Source: Saprospiraceae bacterium (GTDB taxonomy: Bacteria; Bacteroidota; Bacteroidia; Chitinophagales; Saprospiraceae). From it: a stretch of 64,000 nt of DNA. Under the pieces are notes generated by a model. That model was not told the DNA's origin and ran no database searches. It saw nothing but the letters and a program-made list of their open reading frames with translations. The stretch lies in assembly GCA_020630955.1 (NCBI GenBank), contig JAHDIE010000013.1, positions 1 through 64,000 on the forward strand, read 5' to 3'. This document shows, in pieces, positions 28,551 through 37,659 of the stretch (position 1 is its first letter; the number at the start of each line of letters is the position of its first letter). The position numbers and the translations under genes are program-made.

Positions 28551-28967
28551 ATGATTAAAAATATTTTAGGGGGTTTATTAGCAGTTATCCTAGGAATGCT
28601 AATTGTAAGATTCTCAATCGGGTATTCTCAAAAACTTTATACTATCCCAGAAGGTCTAGATGCCTCAAATATAGAAGATAGAGCAATACTTGTTGAATCC
28701 ATAACTCGGGAAGCAAAAATAATCCTAGTTTGTGGGCATATGATAGGTGCTTTTTTAGCTGGTTTTATTGCAGCGAAAATGTCAAATAGAGCAAAGCTTG
28801 GCACTGGAATGATGGCTGGTATGGTTATCTTGATTGGAACCATTACCATGTTAATTATGATGCGTTTTCCAATTGGATTCTTCGCATTATTGACAACAAC
28901 TACATTATTTGCAGCTTATGCAGGTTCTAAAACGGGAAGTGGGTCTGAAGTAATCATAGATGCTTAA
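28551..28967 (+). CDS. Small integral membrane protein, unknown function
   Basis: 138 aa with four hydrophobic segments (about 5-24, 57-77, 84-101, 106-126) and an acidic soluble loop between the first two. I do not recognise a family. It is single: the upstream gene is divergent and the downstream tdk converges with a 3-bp gap. Confidence 0.65.
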   Translation: MIKNILGGLLAVILGMLIVRFSIGYSQKLYTIPEGLDASNIEDRAILVESITREAKIILVCGHMIGAFLAGFIAAKMSNRAKLGTGMMAGMVILIGTITMLIMMRFPIGFFALLTTTTLFAAYAGSKTGSGSEVIIDA

Positions 28968-28970
28968 TAT

Positions 28971-29567
28971 TCACATTTCTGATTGACTAAAGTTTAATAT
29001 ATTTCCCATTTCATAGCATACCCTACATCGCGGTTCATACTTATCTTTCTCCCCTAGCACTACAGTTTCATCTTCATCTGATAGTCGATATGAATGGGTT
29101 GCTAGATTGCCACAATGAGGGCAGATTGCGTGTACTTTAGTAATATATTCTGCTACTGCTAATAAAGCTGGCATAGGTCCAAATGGAATGCCTCTGAAGT
29201 CCATATCAAGTCCCGCTATAATTACTCTTTTACCCTTGATTGCAAGACGCTGGCAAACTGTGACCAATTCTGCATCAAAAAATTGGGCTTCATCTATACC
29301 AACAACATCAATTTCTTTAACATGCTCAAAAATATCGGTACTTTTTAGAATTGGAATGGAAGGTATTGAATTTTCGTCATGGGATACAACTTGAACATCG
29401 TCATAACGCGTATCCTTTTTAGGCTTAAAGATTTCTACCTTTTGATTTGCAAATTTTGCTCTTTTAAGCCGCCGGATCAATTCCTCCGTTTTACCCGAAA
29501 ACATTGAGCCACAGACTACTTCTATCCAACCACTTCGTTGACCTCTAAAACTGGGCTCTAAGAACAT
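28971..29567 (-). CDS. tdk: Thymidine kinase (type II)
   Basis: 198 aa. It phosphorylates thymidine with ATP in nucleotide salvage. The P-loop GSMFSGKT is at residues 20-27 and DEAQ at 92-95 contains the catalytic glutamate. A four-cysteine zinc site is formed by CPHC (149-152) and CRVC (181-184). Length and motifs are complete. Single gene between an unknown membrane protein and a divergent hypothetical. Confidence 0.95.
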   Translation of the reverse strand: MFLEPSFRGQRSGWIEVVCGSMFSGKTEELIRRLKRAKFANQKVEIFKPKKDTRYDDVQVVSHDENSIPSIPILKSTDIFEHVKEIDVVGIDEAQFFDAELVTVCQRLAIKGKRVIIAGLDMDFRGIPFGPMPALLAVAEYITKVHAICPHCGNLATHSYRLSDEDETVVLGEKDKYEPRCRVCYEMGNILNFSQSEM

Positions 29568-29658
29568 ATTTTGACCGTTTGGGTTTAATAATTTATAACA
29601 CTCGCAAATATCTGATTTTCAGATGAGAATAAATCAGTCAAAACCTTTTTGAAATAAA

Positions 29659-29666
29659 TATATTTG
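29659..29666 (+). promoter_or_regulatory. Candidate -7 box (TATATTTG) for the 203-aa/rhomboid pair
   Basis: Exact TAnnTTTG match, 48 nt upstream of the ATG at 29715, in the divergent gap with tdk. No clear -33 element. Confidence 0.4.
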
Positions 29667-29714
29667 ATCTCTACTTAATTTCGTTCTTAAAAACATCGGA
29701 TCAAAACAATAAAA

Positions 29715-30326
29715 ATGAACATTAAAGATTCAAACAGACATTTCGACAAATTGACCAACTTTTACAAGCAGATTAGCGCAGATGGACATATTAACAGCAT
29801 TGAACTAGACCTTCTAAAATCTTATACATTAAACTTTTATGAATCTTTGGTTATAGGTTCTCCCGCTTCATCAAATCAACCCAAAACAAATACAACATTG
29901 TCAACTGAACAAAAGGTAAGTGATTTCAAACAGACTCCTGAAGCACAACCAGTGGCAGAACAGGCACCTACAGAAGCACCCCCTAGTCCTGCACCAAAAT
30001 CAACTAAAAAGGAAAACAAGGACTTAGATCAATTATTTTCTTTAGAAACAGGAAATGAAATATCTGATAAATTGTCAATATCACCTATTAATGATATTAA
30101 CAAAGCCATGAGTATCAATGAAAGAATATTCACTATCAAAGAATTATTTGGCGGCAGCCAAGAAAGCTTTACTAAAACAATGAGTAAGCTAAACGAGTTT
30201 AGTACTTATGATGATGCTAAAAATTATTTGTCAGAAAACATTGTAGGAGATAATAATTGGCTTGATCCTGAAAAGAGCAAAAAAGTAAAAAATTTCCTAA
30301 AACTTATTTCTAGAAAATATATATAA
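29715..30326 (+). CDS. Conserved hypothetical protein with Pro/Ala-rich linker
   Basis: 203 aa. Two folded ends joined by a disordered linker: an N-terminal helical part (about 1-50), a Pro/Gln/Ala-rich segment (about 55-100, QAPTEAPPSPAPKSTKK), and a conserved-looking C-terminal part (SINERIFTIKELFGGSQESFTKTMSKLNEFSTYDDAKNYLSENI). I recall similar C-termini in other Bacteroidota hypotheticals but know no function. No signal peptide. It ends 2 bp before the rhomboid start, so the two are probably co-expressed. Confidence 0.75.
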   Translation: MNIKDSNRHFDKLTNFYKQISADGHINSIELDLLKSYTLNFYESLVIGSPASSNQPKTNTTLSTEQKVSDFKQTPEAQPVAEQAPTEAPPSPAPKSTKKENKDLDQLFSLETGNEISDKLSISPINDINKAMSINERIFTIKELFGGSQESFTKTMSKLNEFSTYDDAKNYLSENIVGDNNWLDPEKSKKVKNFLKLISRKYI

Positions 30327-30328
30327 TA

Positions 30329-31033
30329 TTGCCAGAACAGTCTAGACAACATATCCAAAACACCATCAAGTTTGCAGGAATATGCATTCTGTTGCTTTGG
30401 TCGATCCATATTTTAGGTTTTATAACAGGCAATTCATTTGCACAATACGGAATTTATCCAAGAAAATTGGAAGGATTAATTGGTATTATAACTGCACCAT
30501 TAATCCATGGTGATATTGAGCATTTATTCTCTAATTCATTTCCATTTTTTGTACTTACCGGAGTTATTTATTTTTTTTATCCCAAAGTTGCCATCCCATC
30601 TTTTATTTTTATCTACTTAATAACTGGTTTCATTGTTTGGTTGTTCGCAAGACCAATTCATCACATTGGAGCATCAGGTGTAGTTTATGGTTTATTAAGT
30701 TTTGTGTTATTTACTGGAATTTTTAGGAGGAATTTGAAATCAATCGCCTTGGCGCTTTCCGTTACTGTCTTGTATAGTGGGTATTTTTATGGCCTACTTC
30801 CTCTTGATGAAAAAATATCCTGGGAAAGCCATCTATTTGGAGCCTTGGTAGGTGTCTTGATCGCTTACCTATTCAAAGGACAGATTGAAGATGATGAACT
30901 AAGAATTGATCCATGGGCCAATGATGATGTTACAGAAGAGTATTTTTTACCAAGAGATATTTTTGACAAAACAAAAAATGAAAGAAATAGAGAACAACAA
31001 TCTTCCTGGGAACAAAATAATACTAATTATTAG
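30329..31033 (+). CDS. Rhomboid-family intramembrane serine protease
   Basis: 234 aa with six hydrophobic segments. The catalytic serine is in GASG (S116, after HHIGASGVVYG) and the catalytic histidine is H168 in SWESHLFGALVG. HGDIEHLFSNS is the conserved TM2 region. It should cleave membrane-protein helices inside the bilayer. The start is TTG at 30329, 2 bp after the preceding stop; no in-frame ATG precedes the first membrane segment. Its charged C-terminal tail of about 50 residues is cytoplasmic by prediction. The 3' end overlaps murQ (opposite strand) by 11 bp. Confidence 0.92.
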   Translation: MPEQSRQHIQNTIKFAGICILLLWSIHILGFITGNSFAQYGIYPRKLEGLIGIITAPLIHGDIEHLFSNSFPFFVLTGVIYFFYPKVAIPSFIFIYLITGFIVWLFARPIHHIGASGVVYGLLSFVLFTGIFRRNLKSIALALSVTVLYSGYFYGLLPLDEKISWESHLFGALVGVLIAYLFKGQIEDDELRIDPWANDDVTEEYFLPRDIFDKTKNERNREQQSSWEQNNTNY

Positions 31034-31856
31034 TCAAACTTTGTAAAGCCTTTCTGACACTTCCAAATTTTATGAGTATCTCATTGGCGTCTTTGTAATT
31101 CAGCTGTGTTTGTTCCATAATAAATTTTGTACCTCTATCGACTAACTTGTTATTGCTTAATTGCATATCTACCATCTTATTATCTTCAACATGCCCTAAT
31201 TTGATCATAACAGATGTAGTCAACATATTTAGAACCAATTTTTGAGCAGTCCCAGATTTCATTCTTGTACTTCCAGTCACAAACTCTGGCCCTACAACTA
31301 CCTCAACTGGATAATCTGACACCTTTGATATTGGAGTTCCTTGATTACATGTAATACAGCCTGTCACAATACCTTCCTCTTGACATTTTTTAAGACCATG
31401 AAGTACATAAGGAGTAGTTCCAGAAGCAGCTATACCTATTACAATATCTTTATTATTTATATCATACTTACGTAAATCTGTCCAGGATAACTTATGATCA
31501 TCTTCTGCAAATTCCACAGATTTCCTAATGGCAATATCTCCACCGGCAATGATACCTATAACCAATTCATGAGGCACTCCAAAGGTAGGAGGGCATTCTG
31601 AAGCATCAACTACCCCTAACCTTCCGCTTGTTCCAGCACCAATATAGAATAACCTTCCTCCATGAGACAACTTTTCAAAAACTATATTTACTAATTTAGC
31701 AATGGAAGGAATTTGTTTTTCCACGGCATCTGCCACTGTTTTGTCTTCTTTATTGATATTCGTCAATAATTCAATCGTAGTCATTTTATCTAAATGTCTA
31801 TAATTTGAATTATTTTCTGTTGATTTTATAAATTTCTCACTTTTCATTAATTCCAT
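31023..31856 (-). CDS. murQ: N-acetylmuramic acid 6-phosphate etherase
   Basis: 277 aa (or 274 from the ATG at 31847). It cleaves the lactyl ether of MurNAc-6-P to GlcNAc-6-P and D-lactate in peptidoglycan recycling. Family blocks are STENNSNYRHLDKM, IGAGTSGRLGVVDASECPPTFGV (E87 in the catalytic region), IAGGDIAIRKSVEFAEDD, GIAASGTTPYVL and TGSTRMKSGTAQKLVLNML. No mur kinase or MurP-type transporter is adjacent. Confidence 0.95.
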   Translation of the reverse strand: MELMKSEKFIKSTENNSNYRHLDKMTTIELLTNINKEDKTVADAVEKQIPSIAKLVNIVFEKLSHGGRLFYIGAGTSGRLGVVDASECPPTFGVPHELVIGIIAGGDIAIRKSVEFAEDDHKLSWTDLRKYDINNKDIVIGIAASGTTPYVLHGLKKCQEEGIVTGCITCNQGTPISKVSDYPVEVVVGPEFVTGSTRMKSGTAQKLVLNMLTTSVMIKLGHVEDNKMVDMQLSNNKLVDRGTKFIMEQTQLNYKDANEILIKFGSVRKALQSLTNN

Positions 31857-31925
31857 TATTATTCATTTGCAAAATTAATTGAATAGCATCTCCATATTTC
31901 TTTTTTTTGTGAAAAATATTCGAAG

Positions 31926-32354
31926 ATGATACAAAGAATTCAAAGTGTATTCTATTTGCTTGCTGCCTTATGTGCTGGAGCTTTGTTTTTAATACCAATT
32001 GCTTCCAGTAATAATACAAACGCAATGTTTTTTGAAGATAAATTATTCAATGTTCAGGATCACATTGGCCTGTTAATAATAACAGGAATGGCAGTCCTGC
32101 TTCCATTGACTGTAATATTTTTATTTAAAAATAGACCATTACAATTAAAATTAGGATATGGCAGTTTGTTGTTACCATTATTCCTATTGACTATAATAGC
32201 TTATGTATATTTTAGCAAGGCTGATTCTTCAACTGTTATCTCAGCAAATGCAGGAATGTTTTTACCCTTGGGAGTAATACTCTTTCTTGTTCTAGGAAAT
32301 AATTTTGTAAAGAAAGACGAGGAGCTAGTAAAATCTAGTGAGAGGTTGAGATAA
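31926..32354 (+). CDS. DUF4293 family membrane protein
   Basis: 142 aa with four hydrophobic segments. The N-terminus MIQRIQSVFYLLAALCAGALF is the hallmark of DUF4293 proteins, a small Bacteroidota membrane family with no known function. Single gene, divergent from murQ, ending at a strong bidirectional hairpin. Confidence 0.85.
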   Translation: MIQRIQSVFYLLAALCAGALFLIPIASSNNTNAMFFEDKLFNVQDHIGLLIITGMAVLLPLTVIFLFKNRPLQLKLGYGSLLLPLFLLTIIAYVYFSKADSSTVISANAGMFLPLGVILFLVLGNNFVKKDEELVKSSERLR

Positions 32355-32397
32355 AAAAAGGGGGAGCACAAACAATGTACTCCCCGCTTTTTCTTTT
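32354..32397. terminator. Bidirectional terminator between DUF4293 and the ExbB/ExbD operon
   Basis: Hairpin gggga-g ... ctcccc with a further partly paired inner stem (aca/tgt) and a 5-nt loop, flanked by an A-run on the left and ttttttcttt on the right. It works for both converging genes: T-run on the plus strand, and the A-run reads as T on the minus strand. Confidence 0.8.
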
Positions 32398-32404
32398 ATT
32401 GAAT

Positions 32405-32872
32405 TTACTTAGCTTCTTTTTTTGCAGAGTAGTTAACCTTTAATTGATTAGATTTTCTCAATTGAGTTTTAACATCTGAGACGATTCCCATGGTCACATC
32501 ACCATCAACTCTTAAAGAAGAAGTAATAAGAGGTTGTTGACTCTCTTGTATTTTCTCTTTATGTGTAGCAATGAACAAAGGAATATCTGACAATTCTGCA
32601 AATTTATCACCCAGTTGAATCCTAGGCTTAGTTCCATAAATTTTCTGTTCTTTTAGAAGAGGTTTCCCAACATAGATATAGTTAACAAGGGATTTCTTTT
32701 CTAATTTCGTTAATTCTGTGGCTTCTGGAAGATTGACCGTTACTTTCAAACTTGCATCTCTTAGTACTGTTACAACCATAAAGAAGAACAATAACATAAA
32801 AATGATATCTGGCAATGAAGCTGTAGAAACCTCTGGTGTGGAAGCACCTCTTTTCTTTTGAAATTTAGACAT
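32405..32872 (-). CDS. ExbD/TolR-type biopolymer transport protein (second copy)
   Basis: 155 aa: short cytoplasmic N-terminus, one TM helix (about 22-40) with the conserved aspartate in LPDIIFMLLFFFMVV, and a periplasmic domain. Known role: with an ExbB/TolQ-type channel it converts the proton gradient into work at the outer membrane, through a TonB- or TolA-like partner. It is last in a four-gene operon, 10 bp after the first ExbD. Confidence 0.88.
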   Translation of the reverse strand: MSKFQKKRGASTPEVSTASLPDIIFMLLFFFMVVTVLRDASLKVTVNLPEATELTKLEKKSLVNYIYVGKPLLKEQKIYGTKPRIQLGDKFAELSDIPLFIATHKEKIQESQQPLITSSLRVDGDVTMGIVSDVKTQLRKSNQLKVNYSAKKEAK

Positions 32873-32882
32873 AGTTTAAATT

Positions 32883-33437
32883 TTAATTTTCTTCACCAAA
32901 ATCAGTAGGTTCAGCTTCTGATAAAATCAATGGAACCTTGGCAATAATAACTTTTTTGTCCTCTCTATCCAGATCTGCAAAGTCTTTTCCAAATTCTCTT
33001 TGGGACTCTGTGTTTCTTAATTCTGTATAAGCTGCTTTCAGCTCGTTGTAAACTTTCAAGTAAGTCTTATACTTTGTACCTCTATCGTTTCTAAGAGAAA
33101 TAATTGCCTTTTGTGGTGTCTCTGCCATATCCTCACGTTTGTTCGGATTCATGATAAAGTTTTTAGCATTCTCTCTTAGCTCATCTACATTTGCTGGTTC
33201 ACCCCTTACAAGAAGTTCGTTATTGGCATTTACCAGAACAGAATAAACATTTCTTTTGTTTAATTTTTCTGTTTCAGGCTCATCCTCCGACCAAGGCGGG
33301 AGACGCACCAATACTCCACTATCAACTTGTATGGTAGTTGTTACAAGGAAGAATATCAGAAGTAAGAAGGCAATATCTGCCATCGAACCTGCATTCACCT
33401 CATTTTTCATCCGATCTCGTGAACTCTTTCTAGCCAT
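32883..33437 (-). CDS. ExbD/TolR-type biopolymer transport protein (first copy)
   Basis: 184 aa with one TM helix (about 17-37) and the conserved aspartate in NAGSMADIAFLLLIFFLVTTTI. The C-terminal periplasmic domain is longer than in the second copy. Paired unequal ExbD genes behind an ExbB gene are a common Bacteroidota arrangement. It overlaps the upstream small membrane gene by one base. Confidence 0.9.
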   Translation of the reverse strand: MARKSSRDRMKNEVNAGSMADIAFLLLIFFLVTTTIQVDSGVLVRLPPWSEDEPETEKLNKRNVYSVLVNANNELLVRGEPANVDELRENAKNFIMNPNKREDMAETPQKAIISLRNDRGTKYKTYLKVYNELKAAYTELRNTESQREFGKDFADLDREDKKVIIAKVPLILSEAEPTDFGEEN

Positions 33438-33943
33438 TATTTAAATAGGTTTCTGATTTCTGAAACAAACATTAACAGAAGGGCACCACCAATCAAAACA
33501 CCGACTGATTTTATCCCACCCGAAATCCATTTACTGGCGGTATCTGATACACCAAATTTTTCGTGTAACATACCAATTCTTCCTGCAGTCTCTGGCTCAG
33601 ACATTGCATAAAATGCAAATGCTAATAACAACAGAACACCAAATCCAGCTAGAATTTTGATCGATCCTTTTGGATTATTGATTATCTGCATAATTCCAAA
33701 AATTAGAATTATTGCAATAATTATAATTACAAGAACCGGTGGAATGTAGGCTACCAAATTGAAAAAATCAAAGGTCTCCGTACTCTCCGGATTTTTAAGA
33801 ATCTTGTTTAGGTCTTCACCCATCTCATACTTGGCTGTAATACCAGAAATAGCCTGCATTAAGGTGATAAGAACCAAAGCTACTCCCAAAAGGAAAGCAA
33901 CCATTTGACCCTTGGTTGTAAAAAATTTATATAAGGATAACAT
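33437..33943 (-). CDS. Small membrane protein of the ExbB/ExbD operon
   Basis: 168 aa with four hydrophobic segments (about 13-33, 62-82, 92-110, 145-162). No recognised domain. It always occupies this place between an ExbB-like and two ExbD-like genes in related operons, as I remember them, which suggests a structural or assembly role in the complex (inference). Confidence 0.75.
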   Translation of the reverse strand: MLSLYKFFTTKGQMVAFLLGVALVLITLMQAISGITAKYEMGEDLNKILKNPESTETFDFFNLVAYIPPVLVIIIIAIILIFGIMQIINNPKGSIKILAGFGVLLLLAFAFYAMSEPETAGRIGMLHEKFGVSDTASKWISGGIKSVGVLIGGALLLMFVSEIRNLFK

Positions 33944-33959
33944 ATTCTTGTTTTAAAAC

Positions 33960-34688
33960 TTATTTGAAAACTCCATTTCTTGCCATAACATCTACCAAAC
34001 CGATTGATGCATCTTCCATTCTATTTACAATACCGTCTATTTTTGAAACAATGTAGTTGTAAAAGATTTGTAATATAATGGCAGTAATAAGTCCAAATAC
34101 TGTCGTTAATAGGGCTACCTTGATACCTCCGGCAACAACTGATGGAGAAAGGTCTCCAGCTTGCTCGATTCTATCAAAGGCAAAAATCATCCCGATTACC
34201 GTACCCATAAATCCTAGCATCGGTGCAATTGCTATAAATAGTGAAATCCAAACCAAACCTTTTTCCAAAAGTCCCATTTGAACAGATCCATAAGAAACAA
34301 TTGCTTTTTCAGCAGCTTCTGGGCCACCTGCAGAGTTTCTTAAACCTTCATATAATACACTTGCTGTTGGTCCAGGAGTTGATCTTGCAACTTCTTTTGC
34401 GCCTTCCATATCACCTTCAGCCAGTTTAGCTTCAATATTACTGAGTAATTTATCAGTATTGGTTGTGGCAATATTCAAAGTGATTATTCTTTCAATACAA
34501 AATGCTAATCCTAAGATTAAACATACAAGTACGAGGATCATAAATCTCCAATCCCCTTCAATAAATTTTTCCTTCAGCATTTGGAATCCAAATCCTCCAG
34601 TATCAGCTTCAGCTTGTGCTAATAAGTCTGTACCTCCAAATATTGCCAATAAGCAAAAAAGAGAACAGAGAGCAATTAATTTTCGCAT
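33960..34688 (-). CDS. MotA/TolQ/ExbB-type proton channel protein
   Basis: 242 aa from the ATG at 34688; the track uses a GTG six codons earlier. A signal-like first helix (MRKLIALCSLFCLLAIFGG) is followed by TM helices at about 45-65, 150-175 and 190-215. The MotA/TolQ/ExbB signature is GLVWISLFIAIAPMLGFMGTVIGMIFAFD, then VVAGGIKVALLTTVFGLITAI. First gene of the operon with the small membrane protein and two ExbDs. Confidence 0.92.
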   Translation of the reverse strand: MRKLIALCSLFCLLAIFGGTDLLAQAEADTGGFGFQMLKEKFIEGDWRFMILVLVCLILGLAFCIERIITLNIATTNTDKLLSNIEAKLAEGDMEGAKEVARSTPGPTASVLYEGLRNSAGGPEAAEKAIVSYGSVQMGLLEKGLVWISLFIAIAPMLGFMGTVIGMIFAFDRIEQAGDLSPSVVAGGIKVALLTTVFGLITAIILQIFYNYIVSKIDGIVNRMEDASIGLVDVMARNGVFK

Positions 34689-35067
34689 AGTTACTTTGGT
34701 TTTCACGTTTTAATATTTCAATAAAAGATTATGAATCAGCCCTAAATTTAGAAATTATTGCAAAACATACACTAAGGCCAATTATATTTTTTATTTCTTG
34801 ATATGTGCATAACATCTATTTGAAAAGATGCAAAATTTTACAGTATTGGTGTACTTTATTGTGTAACTAACCAAATTCTCTACCTTGATAATTTCATCAT
34901 TTCCTTAAATACTCATGATAATCAATCATTTATAAATATTTTTCAATTAAATGTAAGATTTTTGATAAGGCATAAATTGATTTTATCATTTTTAGCATCT
35001 AGTCTTCGTTGATATAATATCCACAAAAAAATATTTTTTAACTCAATCGACTTTTACGACAGTTTTC
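34689..35067. other. 379-bp AT-rich divergent intergenic region
   Basis: Holds the promoters of the ExbB operon (minus) and the lipoprotein gene (plus). No exact TAnnTTTG box, stable hairpin, ORF or RNA gene is visible to me. Confidence 0.6.
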
Positions 35068-35718
35068 ATGAAAAAATTCTTCTTTTTGACCTTCTGTTTT
35101 CTCATTTTCAGCCATTGTACAGACGAATGCAAAAATGATAATGTCAAATTAGGTGATATCGGTTTTTCTGATAATACCTCTATTTTTCTTGAAGCTTACT
35201 CTACGGCAGAATCTATTCAATTCGAATCAAACAACGGAACAATAAAAACTTTTTCTATTCATGAAGAAGATAGTGGAAATCCAAGATTATGTATAAAAGT
35301 ACTTTGTAGACCAAGTTTTGAGCTCGATGGAATGAATGGATGTGAATACTATAATGTAGATGATAAATATTATACGATAAGGAACGAAGACTTATTTTTA
35401 CACCTTAAGGCAGGGATAGAACTTTATAGCCCAGAAACAGACCTAATGTATGACTTTGTTGAAATTGGTTTAACTGAACAATTTGATAGTTATTTTGCAG
35501 GAATTATTACCAATAGTAACTTTGAAGAACCAACTATTGACACAAGCGCAACTGTTCTCAATAATCAGTTGACCTTTTTTGAACAAGATACACTAGGTGG
35601 ATTTCAAAATGTTTGGGTGTACAACAATACCATTGATGATGTGTATCTAATATTTGATCAATTAAAAGGGATAAAACAATACAAATACAACGACGAAATA
35701 TGGACTTTAATAGAATAA
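35068..35718 (+). CDS. Hypothetical lipoprotein
   Basis: 216 aa with a lipoprotein signal peptide (MKKFFFLTFCFLIFSHC; the cysteine is residue 17). The mature part is polar and probably beta-rich, with cysteines in CIKVLC and GMNGCEYYN. I recognise no family. It lies 58 bp upstream of batB and may share its transcript, but no shared function can be claimed. Confidence 0.7.
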   Translation: MKKFFFLTFCFLIFSHCTDECKNDNVKLGDIGFSDNTSIFLEAYSTAESIQFESNNGTIKTFSIHEEDSGNPRLCIKVLCRPSFELDGMNGCEYYNVDDKYYTIRNEDLFLHLKAGIELYSPETDLMYDFVEIGLTEQFDSYFAGIITNSNFEEPTIDTSATVLNNQLTFFEQDTLGGFQNVWVYNNTIDDVYLIFDQLKGIKQYKYNDEIWTLIE

Positions 35719-35776
35719 CTTGTTGTGCAGAACCATAAATATTCTATTTCTAAAATTTTATTAAGAAATTTATACC

Positions 35777-36805
35777 ATGTTTCGATTTGAAGAAGGTTTT
35801 TATCTATACCTAATAATTTTTGTCCCAATCTTACTTGGGCTATTCTATTTTCTTGTACAATGGAAAAAAAGAAGGCTTCAAAAATTTGGAGATTCTGAGG
35901 TTGTTGAACGATTACTTCCTGAATGGTCTTTAAATAGAGAATGGCTAAAAACAAGTATGTTTTCTTTTGCCTTAATTTTAATGTTTATTGCACTAGCTAA
36001 TCCTCAGTGGGGGACCAGAAAACAAAAAGTAAAAGCAAAAAGTGCTGACATCGTAATTGCTTTAGACATATCTCAAAGCATGCTTGCTACTGATATTTCT
36101 CCAAACCGAATGGAAAAAGCCAAAAGGTTTACATCTCAACTCATTAAAAACTTAAAAGGCGAAAGACTTGGCTTGATATTTTTTGCAGGAAGTGCCTATT
36201 TACAAATGCCACTCACGGCAGATTATGCAGCCACAGAATTATTCATCAAAAGTGCAAACCCTAGACAAGCAGGTACACAAGGGACAGTAATTGCAGATGC
36301 AATCAACCTAACAAAAAATATTTTCTCTAATGACAACCCCTATCAAAAGGCCTTAATATTAATAACTGATGGAGAAAATCATGAATCCGAAGCCATTGTT
36401 GCTGCAAAAGAGGCAGCAAAGGATGGCACCTTTGTCTTTTGTATTGGTGTTGGGTCCCAAGAAGGCTCCGCTGTGCCTATTATTCAAAATGGCAGAGAAG
36501 TATATAAAAAAGACAAACAAGGCAATCCAGTTTTAAGCAAATTAAATGTCACTCTGTTACAAGATATTGCTGATGCTGCTAATGGACAATTTTATCTTTT
36601 GGATGATGGCTTTTCTTTAACACGTAAAATTGTAAATGATCTCGCTAAAATTGAGAAACAAGAAGTAGAACAAAGATCATTCACTGATTACAATAGCTAT
36701 TTCCAATATTTCTTGATAATTGCATTTCTAACTTTACTATTTGAATATTTTATTTCAAATAAAAAGACAGGTTTATTCGATTTTAATAAATGGTTTAATC
36801 TATGA
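35777..36805 (+). CDS. batB: VWA-domain protein, BatB-like
   Basis: 342 aa. Two N-terminal TM helices (about 9-27, 59-75), a von Willebrand A domain (about 90-280) with the MIDAS motif DISQS (97-101), and a C-terminal TM helix (about 305-325). BatA/BatB proteins belong to the Bacteroides aerotolerance operon. The stop codon overlaps batC by 4 bp (ATGA-type coupling). Upstream moxR, DUF58 and batA genes and downstream batD are absent here. Confidence 0.85.
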   Translation: MFRFEEGFYLYLIIFVPILLGLFYFLVQWKKRRLQKFGDSEVVERLLPEWSLNREWLKTSMFSFALILMFIALANPQWGTRKQKVKAKSADIVIALDISQSMLATDISPNRMEKAKRFTSQLIKNLKGERLGLIFFAGSAYLQMPLTADYAATELFIKSANPRQAGTQGTVIADAINLTKNIFSNDNPYQKALILITDGENHESEAIVAAKEAAKDGTFVFCIGVGSQEGSAVPIIQNGREVYKKDKQGNPVLSKLNVTLLQDIADAANGQFYLLDDGFSLTRKIVNDLAKIEKQEVEQRSFTDYNSYFQYFLIIAFLTLLFEYFISNKKTGLFDFNKWFNL

Positions 36806-37566
36806 TCTTATTCAAACAAATATTATTGACTTGCATGGTCACATTTGCGGTAAGCGTAAACTTAAATGCTCAAACTCAGCAACACAAATCTCTCTTAAAA
36901 GCAGACCGATTTTATAACGCTGGAGAATTTCAATTGGCAGAGGAAAATTATAGAAAGGCGAGAGAAAAGGAAAAAGAAATAAAATCGACTTTCAATTTGG
37001 GTAATGCAGTTTTTAAACAAGAACGATATGAAGAAGCCATAGATCATTATACAGCAGCAACACAGCTCGCACCTGATAATACAAAAAGATCCGACGCCTA
37101 TTATAATCTTGGAAATGCACAATTCCAAAGTTCTAAATTAGAAGAATCAATAGATTCTTATAAAGAGGCAATTCAATTGAATCCAGCTAATGATCATGCT
37201 AAATACAATCTGATGGTTGCAAAAATGGCACTCCGACAAGCAAAAAATCAAGAACAACAACAGCAACAGCAACAAAATCAAGAACAACAGGAAAACCAAG
37301 AACAACAAGAACAAGAGCAAAACCAAGAAAGTCAAAATCAACAAGAAGGGGAAAACAAAGAACAAAATGAACAAGAAGCTCAAGATTCTACAAGTCAAGA
37401 AATTCAAGAAGGCGCAGCTTTTGACACAAGCCGATTGGACAAACAAACTTTAGATAGTCTTGATGCGATGAAACTTCTTCAGGTTATAGAAAACGAAGAA
37501 AAAAAGGTTCAAGAAAAATTAAAGAAATTTAATTCGAAAAGAAAAAAACCAGAAAAAGACTGGTAG
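36802..37566 (+). CDS. batC: TPR protein, BatC-like
   Basis: 254 aa. Signal peptide (ends VNLNAQT), then about three TPR units (residues about 30-140: STFNLGNAVFKQERYEEAIDHYTAATQLAPD, YYNLGNAQFQSSKLEESIDSYKEAIQLNP), then a Gln/Glu-rich low-complexity stretch (about 150-200) and a basic coiled-coil tail. Matches the BatC layout. Translationally coupled to batB. Confidence 0.85.
   Translation: MILFKQILLTCMVTFAVSVNLNAQTQQHKSLLKADRFYNAGEFQLAEENYRKAREKEKEIKSTFNLGNAVFKQERYEEAIDHYTAATQLAPDNTKRSDAYYNLGNAQFQSSKLEESIDSYKEAIQLNPANDHAKYNLMVAKMALRQAKNQEQQQQQQQNQEQQENQEQQEQEQNQESQNQQEGENKEQNEQEAQDSTSQEIQEGAAFDTSRLDKQTLDSLDAMKLLQVIENEEKKVQEKLKKFNSKRKKPEKDW
37249..37386 (+). repeat. CAA/GAA-rich low-complexity tract within batC
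   Basis: Imperfect runs of caa and gaa codons encode Q/E/N-rich sequence (QEQQQQQQQNQEQQ...). It explains the spurious overlapping ORFs in other frames and is a plausible place for length variation. Confidence 0.85.
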
Positions 37567-37632
37567 TTATTTAGATTATTTAAATGTGATAAATACCTAA
37601 AATTTGGTAGCTAACCTGATTTTTTATCACCT

Positions 37633-37640
37633 TACTTTTG
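37633..37640 (+). promoter_or_regulatory. Candidate -7 box (TACTTTTG) that decides the start of the FG-GAP gene
   Basis: Exact TAnnTTTG match ending one base before the track start codon at 37642. Transcription from it would begin at or after that ATG, so translation more likely starts at the ATG at 37660. Confidence 0.5.
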
Positions 37641-37659
37641 TATGATAAAAATATCCCTA

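Noticed and set aside
35658-35954. 98-aa minus-strand ORF across the start of batB
   Set aside because: Overlaps the N-terminus of batB and the lipoprotein end; no recognisable features.
37217-37453. ORFs in other frames over the batC Q-rich tract
   Set aside because: CAA/GAA repeats stay open in all frames; batC in its own frame has a signal peptide and TPRs on both sides of coupling to batB.
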